Positions 46,180 to 55,273 of a stretch of 64,000 nt of DNA are shown in pieces (position 1 is the first letter of the stretch; the number at the start of each line of letters is the position of its first letter). The stretch spans positions 806,001 to 870,000 of the forward strand of contig NZ_FSRA01000001.1 of assembly GCF_900129465.1 (NCBI RefSeq), given 5' to 3'. Both the position numbers and the translations under genes were made by a program. The notes beneath the pieces were generated by a model. The model made no database searches and was not told where the DNA came from. It worked only from the letters and a program-made list of their open reading frames with translations. The stretch comes from Chitinophaga niabensis. GTDB taxonomy: Bacteria; Bacteroidota; Bacteroidia; Chitinophagales; Chitinophagaceae.

Positions 46180-46764
46180 GTGCAAGAAAGCTTTTACATA
46201 AGGGAATTCCAGGCAGGCAACCACGGAGCTTTTGCTCTTTGCTTCGACCGGTATTATGCCCGTTTGTGTTATTTCGCCAGGGGCTTCCTGCCGGATTCGC
46301 CGATGATAGCGGCAGACCTGGTGCAGGATGCATTTGAACGGCTGTGGGAGCGGCGTGCGGATTTTTCCCATGAAGCGGCCATCCGGTCTTTCCTGTATGT
46401 AACCGTAAAGAATGCTTTCCTGGACCTGCGGCGGCATGAGCGTGTAGTACGTAAATATGCAGCCACATGCAATGAGGAAGAAGCGATTGCAGAAAATATG
46501 CTGGAACGGATGATGACAGCTGAAGTGCTGGCTGATGTTCACCAGGCCCTGCAGAAATTACCGCAAGGCTGCCGCAGCGTGCTGAACCTGGGGTATTTTC
46601 AGGGGCTGAGGAATGAAGAGATTGCAAGGGAACTACATGTGTCTGTGAACACTGTTAAGTCCCAGAAGATGCGGGCAATCAAACTGTTGAAAGCTTTTTT
46701 CGCAAGGCCCGCCAATACAACATTGCCGCTGATATTGTGGCAATTGGCATGTTTGTTCCGCTGA
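46180..46764 (+). CDS. ECF RNA polymerase sigma-70 factor
   Basis: A 194-residue ECF sigma factor. It starts at GTG, since no in-frame ATG lies upstream that keeps region 2. Region 2 spans about 12-85 (DRYYARLCYFARGFLPDSPM, AADLVQDAFERLWERRADF, IRSFLYVTVKNAFLDLRRH). Region 4 spans about 118-175 (KLPQGCRSVLNLGYFQGLRN, EEIARELHVSVNTVKSQKM). It leads the sigma/FecR/SusC/SusD/enzyme locus to 63302 and is presumably held by the FecR protein encoded 62 bp downstream. Confidence 0.94.
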   Translation: MQESFYIREFQAGNHGAFALCFDRYYARLCYFARGFLPDSPMIAADLVQDAFERLWERRADFSHEAAIRSFLYVTVKNAFLDLRRHERVVRKYAATCNEEEAIAENMLERMMTAEVLADVHQALQKLPQGCRSVLNLGYFQGLRNEEIARELHVSVNTVKSQKMRAIKLLKAFFARPANTTLPLILWQLACLFR

Positions 46765-46826
46765 TCCCCAAATTTTTTTAACACCATTCCATCCTTTTTT
46801 CCTGGTTGATCGTTTTACCGGATACT

Positions 46827-48050
46827 ATGCAGCAAGATGATCCGCATTTTGAAATTTCCCGCCTGCTTGCAAGGCTGATAAATGGTACGCTTACGGCCGA
46901 AGAAACCGCGCGGCTGGAAGCCTGGCGGCAGGAAAGCCCGGCTAACAAAGCGTTGTACGATCGTATGACGGATCCTGCATTCCTTTCAGCACAGTTGGAG
47001 AGCTGGGAGGCAGAAGGGCAGGAGCTGGCAAAGGAACAGTTCCTCAAAAAAAAGTATGGCTCCGGCGAACATGACCGGGTGAAGATCAGGCATTTCTTTC
47101 GCTATGCTGCAGCGATCCTGCTGTTACTGGGGCTTGCGGGGGGAGGTGTTTACCTGTTAAGGCAGGAACAAAAACCTTTACCCCTTTTGCAAGTGGAAGA
47201 TATGCGTGTGGACAGTAGTTTTTTGCCGAAGGGGAATGTGGCAAAACTGGTGATGAAGAACGGGCATGAAGTACAACTGAAGGGTGAGGCGGAACAGGAA
47301 TTTGAAGAAGAAGACGGCACGCGTGTAAAGAACGGGTATAGCGCATTGCGTTACCAGGGCCATAAACAAAAGGCAGATGCAGAAACGGTGTATCATACAC
47401 TGGTAACACCTAAGGGCGGAGAATACACAGTAATGCTGGCGGATGGTACTACAGCCCGGCTGAATGCCGCATCTTCCCTGCGTTTTCCAACCAGGTTTGA
47501 AGGAAAGGAAAGGGTGGTGGAGCTTTCCGGTGAGGCCTATTTTGAAGTGGCAAAGGATGTGCAGCATCCTTTCATCGTAAAAACAGCACGTTCTCTTGTA
47601 CGGGTGTTAGGAACGGATTTTAACGTATATGCATATACGGACATGCCGGAGGAGCGCACAACACTGGCCAGCGGGGCTGTAAAGGTAAGCCATCCGGAAC
47701 AGGAGCGGGGAATGATACTGCAGCCTGGTTTTCAGGCACAGGTCCAGGCTGCCGTGAATGATATTAAGGTGGTACGCGCAGATATGGAAGAAGCATTAGC
47801 CTGGAAGAATGGCCTGTTTGTTTTTAATGCCGCGTCGCTGGGTGATATACTGCGCCAGATAGGACGCTGGTACGATGTGGATATAAATTGCGAAAGCAGT
47901 ATGGAGCGAAAATTTCATTTCTCAGGGCGCATCCATCGTTACGAAAATATAGCCGGGGTACTTGAACTACTCGAAATGACAGGCAAGGTCAGATTCCAGC
48001 TGCAGGGCCGGACACTGATCGTAAGACCGGCTGCCTTAAAAACAACCTAA
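46827..48050 (+). CDS. FecR-family anti-sigma factor
   Basis: A 407-residue anti-sigma factor. I start it at MQQDDPHFEISRLLARLING; seven more residues are possible upstream. A cytoplasmic sigma-binding part (about 1-85) is followed by one membrane helix (FRYAAAILLLLGLAGGGVYLL). The FecR domain includes HTLVTPKGGEYTVMLADGTT and LSGEAYFEVAKDVQHPFIV. The C-terminal DUF4974 domain is FNAASLGDILRQIGRWYDVD...VLELLEMTGKVRF. It sits between the sigma gene and the STN-type SusC. Confidence 0.95.
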   Translation: MQQDDPHFEISRLLARLINGTLTAEETARLEAWRQESPANKALYDRMTDPAFLSAQLESWEAEGQELAKEQFLKKKYGSGEHDRVKIRHFFRYAAAILLLLGLAGGGVYLLRQEQKPLPLLQVEDMRVDSSFLPKGNVAKLVMKNGHEVQLKGEAEQEFEEEDGTRVKNGYSALRYQGHKQKADAETVYHTLVTPKGGEYTVMLADGTTARLNAASSLRFPTRFEGKERVVELSGEAYFEVAKDVQHPFIVKTARSLVRVLGTDFNVYAYTDMPEERTTLASGAVKVSHPEQERGMILQPGFQAQVQAAVNDIKVVRADMEEALAWKNGLFVFNAASLGDILRQIGRWYDVDINCESSMERKFHFSGRIHRYENIAGVLELLEMTGKVRFQLQGRTLIVRPAALKTT

Positions 48051-48099
48051 CCAAAAGTAATCGTTATGTAGAAAATCGGTGCATTCCAAAAAATGAAAA

Positions 48100-48123
48100 C
48101 CGGGAAGGCGGCCACCTCCCCGG
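48100..48123 (+). ncRNA. Hairpin leader between fecR and STN-type susC (locus B)
   Basis: CCGGGAAGG pairs with CCTCCCCGG (eight of nine) around the loop CGGCCA. It starts 50 nt after the fecR stop and ends 77 nt before the susC ATG. GAAAA precedes it, as GAAAAA precedes the counterpart at 30796-30847, and both share a CCGG.AAG ... CACC.CCCCGGC pattern. Confidence 0.5.
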
Positions 48124-48200
48124 CGTTGAAAGCAACCGGCATTTACTCCATCGTTTAAGCAAATGGGAAATGCCTATTAATCACTATCTCCACGTAAGTT

Positions 48201-51200
48201 ATGAAAAAAATCCTTTTCGGCAGGAGGGCGTTCTTTGAACAGCCTTCCTCCCGGCTAATGCTTCATGTTATGCGAAACATTACTTTTCTGATGCTGGTTT
48301 GTATCATGCAGGTATCAGCCACCAGCTATTCGCAAGATGTACGCCTCACCCTGAACCTGAAAGATGCCAGCCTGACCCGCTTGTTCGGGATCATTCAGCA
48401 GCAGAGCGATTACAAGTTCCTGTACAACCTGGAGGATGTAAACAATTCACCCCGCCTGAATATCCGGGTAAAAGATGCTACTATACCTGAGATCCTGGCC
48501 GTCTGTTTCAAAGACTATCCACTGGGATACCGTATCTCCAACAAAACGGTGGTGGTGGTACCCCGCACGGAATTGCCAGCACCCATGCCCATTGTGGAAA
48601 AAAAGGAAATGGTGGTAAAAGGAACAGTCACGGACGATAAAGGGCAGGCACTACCGGGCGTGAGTGTAGCCCTGAAACAAAGCTCCCTGGGCACAGCCAC
48701 AGATACGGAAGGGAACTATTCCATTACCCTGCCCGATGGCGATGGTACACTGATCTTTTCCTATATCGGTTTTGTGAAGCAGGAAGTGCCTGTGAACAAA
48801 CGTACCAGTATCCTTGTCCGGCTGGTACGTGATGTAACAGGCCTGCAGGAAACAGTAGTGGTTGGATACGGCACTACAAAGAGAGGAGACCTCACAGGTG
48901 CCATTAACACGGTGTCTGCCGCTTCATTTGAGAAGCAACCCATCATCCGTGTAGAGGATGCATTGAAAGGACGTGCTCCCGGTGTACAGGTGCAGAAGCC
49001 GAACGGTACACCCGGCGCAGGCATGAAGATCCGTATTCGCGGAGGTAATTCCATTACCGGCAACAGCGATCCCCTATATGTTATTGATGGGATCATCGGC
49101 GGAGATATCAGAACACTGAACCCTAATGACATTGCATCTATGGACATTCTAAAAGATGCTTCCTCCACAGCCATTTATGGTTCCCGCGGTGCCAATGGCG
49201 TAGTGATCATCACTACTAAAAGCGGCAGACCAGGCAAGGCGAACGTTAGCTTCGATGCTTTTTACAGCATGGATAAAGTAAGTAAGAAATACGATCTGCT
49301 CAATGCTGTAGAGTATATGCAGGTGGCCAATGAAAAGCAAAGTGTGGATGGCCTCAATCCCTTGTTCACTGCAGCGCAGATCGATGAGGCACGCAGGACG
49401 GGAGGTACGGACTGGCAGGATGAAATACTCCGCACAGGCAGTACACAGAACTACCAGTTATCTTTCAGTGGAGGAACGGAAAATACACGATACTATGTAT
49501 CCGGAAGCCTGGCCGATCAGAAAGGGATCATTGAAAATTCTGCTTACAAACGTTACGGCCTTCGCGCAAATGTGAAGTCCAAAATGAGCAAACGGCTGGA
49601 CTTTTCCCTGAACCTCTATGGCACTTTTGAAAAGTCCAGGAATATTTATGGATACGATGGCCGTAATACGGCATTGGGTAGTGCGCTCATCTTCTCTCCC
49701 AATGTTTCCGTATGGGACACTGCTACAAAGGACTACCGGAGGTCTCCTTCCTATGGCCCCATCACCTCCAATCCCGTATTTACTACCAATGAACAGATCT
49801 TTGATGGCAACATACTGAACGTACTGGCAAGTTCGCAACTGCAATACATGATCACAGATGAACTGTCTGTTACCATCAGCGGCGGCGTGAACGGCAACAA
49901 TTATAATAACCCTTACCTGAAAAGATATCAGCCTGGCAACAACCTGTCCAGCACAGAAGCGGGGTACGACAATGGTTTCACCTGGACCCTGCAGAACACC
50001 AATATGATCAACTATGCAAAAGTGTTTAACAGCATCCATTCGCTGAAGATCACCGCCGGTTATGAGCAGCAGCTGAGTACTACCAAGTTCAGCACAGCCT
50101 GGGCTACCGGTTTTCCTACCATAGCATTAGGATATAATGATATTTCCCTGGGTGCCACCCGCAGAGTTGGTTCAGGGTTTTCACAATGGTCCCTGCAATC
50201 CTACCTGGGCCGTGTGAACTATACGCTGAAAGACAGGTACCTGTTTACCGTTACTTTTCGTGCAGATGGTTCTTCCAAATTCAAAGGCGACAACAAATAT
50301 GGTTACTTCCCTTCCGGTGCCTTTGCATGGAGGATCTCCGAAGAGCCGTTTATTCATAACCTGAATATATTCAGTGATCTGAAACTGAGAACGAGTTACG
50401 GGCTCACCGGTAACCAGGCCATAGGGCCTTATAAAACGCTCAACCTGCTGCAAACATTTGAGAGAGGTTATCCTTTCAACGGAAGCAGCCTGGGTGTTGG
50501 TATCGGGCCGGGTACACCTGCTAATCCTGATCTGAAATGGGAAACCACCGCGCAGCTGGACCTTGGTATCGACTTTGGTTTCTTTGGTGGCAGACTGAAC
50601 GGTGCTTTGGACTATTACCACAAAAAAACTACAGACCTGTTGCTGGATGTGAACATCCCTGACTACAACGGTGGCGGTACCCGCACGAGTAATGTTGGCT
50701 CTTTGCAGAACCAGGGTATTGAGCTTATGCTGAACGGCGTTGTGATAGACAAACCTGCATTACGGCTTGAAACCGGTTTTAACATCAGTGCCAACCGCAG
50801 CAAGGTACTGGACCTGGGCGGTGCCACAGAGATCTATACCAATGGCGGATATAACGTTGGGCTCAATCCATTCATTGTAAAAGTAGGGGAGCCGCTGGGG
50901 CAGTTCAGAGGGTATGTGTACAAGGGGGTATGGAAAACGGCAGAAGCAGCAGAAGCTGCAAAGGTACAGCGGAAACCGGGAGATGCGCATTACCTGAACG
51001 TGAATGGAGATGGTGAGATCAGCGGGCCGGACATGATGAAGATCGGTAAAGCAGCACCTGATTTTACCTGGGGCTGGAATACTACACTGGAGTGGCGCAA
51101 CTTTGATCTGAACCTTCTCTTCAGCGGTATGCAGGGGAACGATGTATGGAACTATACACGTTGGTTGCCCATGAGCTTTAGTACAGACGCCAGGTATGCC

Positions 51201-51560
51201 ACGGCCAAAGAAGTGTTGAACAGGTGGACGCCGAAGAACGAGAACTCAGATATTCCAGGTATCACCACTTCTACCAATACCCTGCAGCAATCCAGCCAGT
51301 TTGTGGAAGATGGTAGTTTCATCCGCCTGTCCAACCTTTCCCTTGGTTACAATCTGCCGCTTTCCATGATGAAAAGTATGAAGATCAGCCAGGCCAGGTT
51401 TTATGTAAGCGGGCAGAATCTTTTTGTGATTACAAAATACAAAGGATTTGACCCGGAGTTATCTACTACGCCTACTACTTCAGATGTGGCGATGGGGATC
51501 GATAATAGTACCTATCCTGCGTTCCGGACCATTACAGTAGGTATAAGGCTTGTACTTTAA
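48201..51560 (+). CDS. STN-domain SusC (signalling TonB-dependent transducer/transporter)
   Basis: An 1119-residue SusC with an STN domain (about 50-120: LNLKDASLTRLFGIIQQQSD, YKFLYNLEDVNNSP, IPEILAVCFKDYPLGYRI). The carboxypeptidase-D-regulatory-like module follows (GTVTDDKGQALPGVSVALKQ). The plug has ALKGRAPGVQVQKPNGTPGA and ILKDASSTAIYGSRGANGV; the barrel ends in ITVGIRLVL. It closely parallels the SusC of the GH16 locus (27382-30738) in domain order and length. It is the sensor and importer for the locus ending at 63302. Confidence 0.96.
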   Translation: MKKILFGRRAFFEQPSSRLMLHVMRNITFLMLVCIMQVSATSYSQDVRLTLNLKDASLTRLFGIIQQQSDYKFLYNLEDVNNSPRLNIRVKDATIPEILAVCFKDYPLGYRISNKTVVVVPRTELPAPMPIVEKKEMVVKGTVTDDKGQALPGVSVALKQSSLGTATDTEGNYSITLPDGDGTLIFSYIGFVKQEVPVNKRTSILVRLVRDVTGLQETVVVGYGTTKRGDLTGAINTVSAASFEKQPIIRVEDALKGRAPGVQVQKPNGTPGAGMKIRIRGGNSITGNSDPLYVIDGIIGGDIRTLNPNDIASMDILKDASSTAIYGSRGANGVVIITTKSGRPGKANVSFDAFYSMDKVSKKYDLLNAVEYMQVANEKQSVDGLNPLFTAAQIDEARRTGGTDWQDEILRTGSTQNYQLSFSGGTENTRYYVSGSLADQKGIIENSAYKRYGLRANVKSKMSKRLDFSLNLYGTFEKSRNIYGYDGRNTALGSALIFSPNVSVWDTATKDYRRSPSYGPITSNPVFTTNEQIFDGNILNVLASSQLQYMITDELSVTISGGVNGNNYNNPYLKRYQPGNNLSSTEAGYDNGFTWTLQNTNMINYAKVFNSIHSLKITAGYEQQLSTTKFSTAWATGFPTIALGYNDISLGATRRVGSGFSQWSLQSYLGRVNYTLKDRYLFTVTFRADGSSKFKGDNKYGYFPSGAFAWRISEEPFIHNLNIFSDLKLRTSYGLTGNQAIGPYKTLNLLQTFERGYPFNGSSLGVGIGPGTPANPDLKWETTAQLDLGIDFGFFGGRLNGALDYYHKKTTDLLLDVNIPDYNGGGTRTSNVGSLQNQGIELMLNGVVIDKPALRLETGFNISANRSKVLDLGGATEIYTNGGYNVGLNPFIVKVGEPLGQFRGYVYKGVWKTAEAAEAAKVQRKPGDAHYLNVNGDGEISGPDMMKIGKAAPDFTWGWNTTLEWRNFDLNLLFSGMQGNDVWNYTRWLPMSFSTDARYATAKEVLNRWTPKNENSDIPGITTSTNTLQQSSQFVEDGSFIRLSNLSLGYNLPLSMMKSMKISQARFYVSGQNLFVITKYKGFDPELSTTPTTSDVAMGIDNSTYPAFRTITVGIRLVL

Positions 51561-51572
51561 AACTTTAAGATC

Positions 51573-53036
51573 ATGAAAAAGATCCTCAATATAACGATAC
51601 TGATACTGTTATTAAGTTCCTGCCAGAAGCTGGAAGAAAACCTGCAGGGTTCCCTGGTGAACGATGTGTTCTTTCGCACGGAATCAGACCTGGATGCTGC
51701 GGTAACGGCTATCTACAGCCGCCTTGTAAGCGATCCCTGGAACGGTTTCGGTTCTACAAGGGTGTGGGTGCCATTAATGGGAGCAGATGATCTTACCACG
51801 CTCTCAGGTGGTAATAAACAGGATTTCAAAGAGTTTGATCTCTTCGCGGGTACTTCACAGAACGGGGCCATGCGCAACTCCGGATGGCGCATACCTTATT
51901 CGGTGATCTATGCTGCCAATAACGTTATCGGAAATTACCAGAAGGTAAGTGCATCAGATCCGGAGAACATCAATAAACTGGTGGCACAGGCGCGTTTCCT
52001 CCGTGCATTTTCCTATTTCTGGATCGTGCGCATCTTTGGAGAGATACCCCTGATCACAACAGTTGAAATGGATTACAATGTTGATAAATCTCCTGTGAAA
52101 GATGTGTACGATCTCATTATTGCAGACCTTACCTATGCAAAGCAACATCTGCCGCCTTCCTGGCAGGGTGCTCCGGGGCGGCCTACTGTATGGTCTGCAA
52201 AGTCATTGCTGGCACAGGTATACCTGACCATGGGCGGCTGGCCGCTGAAAGATGAAGCAAAGTATGCGCTGGCAGCATCTGAAGCAAAGGATGTGATTGA
52301 TCATTCACCACATGATATCCTTCCTAATTTTGCAGATATATGGCCGCTTAGCAATGAGAATAATAAAGAGATCGTATGGGCTATCCAGTTTTGTTCCGTA
52401 GAAAAATGCAACAGTCCGTATTACATGACCCATGGTGGATACACCACCATGCCTTCCGAAGAATCCGGCTGGGACGATGTGTTTTTTGAACTGGGTTTCT
52501 ATAAAAGATTTCCGGAAGGTATCCGTAAAAATGGTACTTTTCATACACAATTCACCAACGGCGTCAGCTTTGAACAGGGGAGTACCAAACATCCCTATAT
52601 TGCCAAATACAGGGACGGTACAGAGAAAGGAAAGCCTTCCTATGAAAATGATTTTATGACTTCCCGGAATATGAACTATCTGCGCTTTGCAGAAGTTCTG
52701 CTGATCTATGCGGAAGCACAGGCCATGGCAGATGGAGCGCCCAACGCAGAGGCCTATAAGGCTATCAACCGTGTACGCTTCCGTGCTGGTTTGAACGACC
52801 TCGTGCCCGGATTAGGTAAAATGCCTTTCAGGGATTCCGTGGTAGCAGAACGTGGATGGGAACTGGCCGCTGAATTTTCCCGCTGGTTCGACCTTGTGCG
52901 GACGGAAAAAGTGGAAACGGTGAAGACATTAAAAGACCCATTGGATATGAAAATTGATGTGGATATCACCAAAAAGCAATACCAGTCCCCCATACCGGAT
53001 TATGATGTATTGCTGAACCCTAAACTGGCAAAATAG
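51573..53036 (+). CDS. SusD/RagB-family surface lipoprotein
   Basis: A 487-residue SusD-type lipoprotein, with Cys17 in ILLLSSC-QKLEENL. Landmarks: PYSVIYAANNVIGNYQKV, QARFLRAFSYFWIVRIFGEIPL, RFAEVLLIYAEAQAMADGAP and AERGWELAAEFSRWFDLVRTEKVE, ending in QYQSPIPDYDVLLNPKL. It is 12 nt after its SusC. A perfect 16-bp hairpin follows 20 nt after the stop and separates it from six downstream enzyme genes. Confidence 0.95.
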   Translation: MKKILNITILILLLSSCQKLEENLQGSLVNDVFFRTESDLDAAVTAIYSRLVSDPWNGFGSTRVWVPLMGADDLTTLSGGNKQDFKEFDLFAGTSQNGAMRNSGWRIPYSVIYAANNVIGNYQKVSASDPENINKLVAQARFLRAFSYFWIVRIFGEIPLITTVEMDYNVDKSPVKDVYDLIIADLTYAKQHLPPSWQGAPGRPTVWSAKSLLAQVYLTMGGWPLKDEAKYALAASEAKDVIDHSPHDILPNFADIWPLSNENNKEIVWAIQFCSVEKCNSPYYMTHGGYTTMPSEESGWDDVFFELGFYKRFPEGIRKNGTFHTQFTNGVSFEQGSTKHPYIAKYRDGTEKGKPSYENDFMTSRNMNYLRFAEVLLIYAEAQAMADGAPNAEAYKAINRVRFRAGLNDLVPGLGKMPFRDSVVAERGWELAAEFSRWFDLVRTEKVETVKTLKDPLDMKIDVDITKKQYQSPIPDYDVLLNPKLAK

Positions 53037-53056
53037 GATCATATAAGTAACATGTG

Positions 53057-53099
53057 GCTTCATTTTGATGCAGGTAAAAGCTTTGCATCAAAATGAAGC
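53057..53099 (+). promoter_or_regulatory. Perfect 16-bp intercistronic hairpin between susD and enzyme genes
   Basis: GCTTCATTTTGATGCA pairs with TGCATCAAAATGAAGC around an 11-nt loop. No T-tract follows at once (TGATTATTTTAAATAAG). The right arm contains the ATG at 53093, so that potential start would be occluded and the ATG at 53117 used. Candidate attenuator, RNA-processing or mRNA-stabilising element. Confidence 0.65.
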
Positions 53100-53116
53100 T
53101 GATTATTTTAAATAAG

Positions 53117-55273
53117 ATGAAAGTAATTACCTGGATCTGTTTTTTAAGCTGCTGGCATTTTTTTCCTGCACAGGCACAATGGAGCTACGAGGAAGGAAAC
53201 CTGCGCTTCGAATGGAATTTAACGAACGATCGTGCAACACTTACTGAAGTACCAGGCGGTGCTGTCACCTGGCAGGGTGGCCTGTTACCTTCCTTCTGGA
53301 TAAAGGATGAAAGAGGGCAGTTCCGCTACCTGAAAGCCCGTGCCCTGGGCAAACCTAACGATAAAGGAGAAATATCCCTGGTATTGGAAAAGTACGGCAC
53401 CGGCACACTGGTGCTGGAACGCAAGGCTTGGGGTATCCGCATAAGCCGGCTCAGTATCCAATGGCAGGGCAAGGCGCCTGCGATTGCAGAAATGTACATA
53501 GGTGCATCGCCGATCGCAGCTACCGCAGTGAATGTAAAACCTGTATGGGACAGACCTTTTTTGCCTGACTGGCAAACAATAGGTTATTGTGTGCCGGGCG
53601 CTAAAGGAGGAACCGTGCAAAGTTATTTCCGCATGTGGGATTTCGGGCAACCGGATATTGCACTGGGTAATTTCGGCCCTTCCATGAGCACGCCCTATGG
53701 TGCTGCTTTTCCACGCCCTGTATTATTTACGGCAATGGGTAATGGCAGGGGATGGATCTGTATTGGTGCAGGCAGTGTGCCAGATGGTGCCATGACGCTT
53801 AAGATACGTGGTACCCGTGGCTGCTATCAGTATCTTTTCCGCGAAGACCTCTGGGGCGCTTTACCACAACGTACGCGCACCTGGGAAGACCTCCTGCGTA
53901 TTACAATAGATACCTCCGCTATTGCATCCTTCGAAAAATATTACACATCATTTCCTGTTGATGCGAATAAAAAAGTAGCACCCGTTTCTTCTGTATGGAA
54001 TACCTGGGGCATGTGGCGGTTAAAGAAATATCCCATCCAGCCAATTGCAGATTTCATGGAAAAAATGAGCAATGAAATGATGGTGCTGGATGATCCATGG
54101 GAAGTTTCACAAGGGGCGGGAAAACCCAACCTCGAAAAGTTTCCGCACTTTTTTGAAGAGGTGGAGCAAGTGCGCCGTAAAGGAACTGATATTGGCATAT
54201 GGGAAACGGTAGGCTGGATCAAAGACACGCTGGCCGCCGGCCTTGGAACTAATGATCTCATCAGGGATGCCGCCGGTAAACCCTGCCTGGCAAACTGGAA
54301 CTTTGATCCCGCAGGAGATGCATATTATTGTCTGGATGTAAGTTCTCCCCGCACCCGTTCTTTCCTGGAAGAACGAACACGCAGTGTAATGCGCCGGTTG
54401 AAACCGCGGCTGATAAAACTGGATTTTGGATATGGTATGCCTAATCCGGATATGGGTGTACCAAAAGACCCGCGTTTCCGCGGAGAACGCTCTTCTTACG
54501 AAATGGTACGGCTCATATCTGCTGCCGCTAAAAGTATAGATCCGAATGTGATCATCCTGTATTATGGTATCAGTCCCTTATGGGCCCCGCTGGTGGATAT
54601 GGTATCGCTGGACGACCAGGGGGATCTCTGGTATGATACCCGGCAGGGGCATGCGGAATGGAGCATATGGGCTTCCCTGTTGTCTCAGCAGCGCGTAGCC
54701 ATCAGCGGCTCTTCTTCTTATGAATGGAGAACGGATGATGAAGTACTGATGAATACAATTATCCTTGGTTCCCCCGGTGCTGTATTACCTACTGAACTGG
54801 AGGATGGTACAGCCATCCCGGAACGTTTCCTGAACAGGCGCCTCGCAGTGAATAAATGGTACCGCCGTTCCATACTCTGGAAACCGGTATGGTTCAACAG
54901 TTCTGCCGGAAATATGGAAGCGCCGCCTAAGCTGCGCAACTGGGGAAGGTCCGAGAACGGCATACTCACAGCACTTACCTTAAGAACAGAGAACGTACCG
55001 GTAGAAAATATTACCTGCTCCGGGAACTGGGGCCTCATTTCACAGGATGAACATTCCATTACCACCACTACACGCCTTGCAGTGATCCCTTTCAGCGAAG
55101 GGAAAATAGAACTGCCCTGTGCTAATAAACCAATGAAAGTAACAAAGCTCAGCATGCAGGGCACTATGCCCGCAGATAACTGGTCATGGGCCGCAGGCCG
55201 CCTTACCATCACCGTAACATCCACACAACTGGACCATACAGCGGGATTCCTGGTTGAAACTGCAGCATTATGA
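53117..55273 (+). CDS. Clan GH-D-like (GH27/GH36-type) glycoside hydrolase
   Basis: A 718-residue secreted enzyme. I prefer the start MKVITWICFLSCWHFFPAQAQ; an ATG 24 nt upstream lies inside a hairpin. An N-terminal beta-sandwich (about 20-275) precedes a TIM barrel. It carries NEMMVLDDPWEV, GIWETVGWIKDTL and the strand-end IKLDFGYGMP, where D436 fits the alpha-galactosidase nucleophile (KxD). VSLDDQGDLW may carry the acid/base. A small C-terminal beta-domain ends the chain. An alpha-galactosidase-like activity is the best guess, but family assignment is uncertain. Its TGA overlaps the next ATG as ATGA. Confidence 0.72.
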   Translation: MKVITWICFLSCWHFFPAQAQWSYEEGNLRFEWNLTNDRATLTEVPGGAVTWQGGLLPSFWIKDERGQFRYLKARALGKPNDKGEISLVLEKYGTGTLVLERKAWGIRISRLSIQWQGKAPAIAEMYIGASPIAATAVNVKPVWDRPFLPDWQTIGYCVPGAKGGTVQSYFRMWDFGQPDIALGNFGPSMSTPYGAAFPRPVLFTAMGNGRGWICIGAGSVPDGAMTLKIRGTRGCYQYLFREDLWGALPQRTRTWEDLLRITIDTSAIASFEKYYTSFPVDANKKVAPVSSVWNTWGMWRLKKYPIQPIADFMEKMSNEMMVLDDPWEVSQGAGKPNLEKFPHFFEEVEQVRRKGTDIGIWETVGWIKDTLAAGLGTNDLIRDAAGKPCLANWNFDPAGDAYYCLDVSSPRTRSFLEERTRSVMRRLKPRLIKLDFGYGMPNPDMGVPKDPRFRGERSSYEMVRLISAAAKSIDPNVIILYYGISPLWAPLVDMVSLDDQGDLWYDTRQGHAEWSIWASLLSQQRVAISGSSSYEWRTDDEVLMNTIILGSPGAVLPTELEDGTAIPERFLNRRLAVNKWYRRSILWKPVWFNSSAGNMEAPPKLRNWGRSENGILTALTLRTENVPVENITCSGNWGLISQDEHSITTTTRLAVIPFSEGKIELPCANKPMKVTKLSMQGTMPADNWSWAAGRLTITVTSTQLDHTAGFLVETAAL

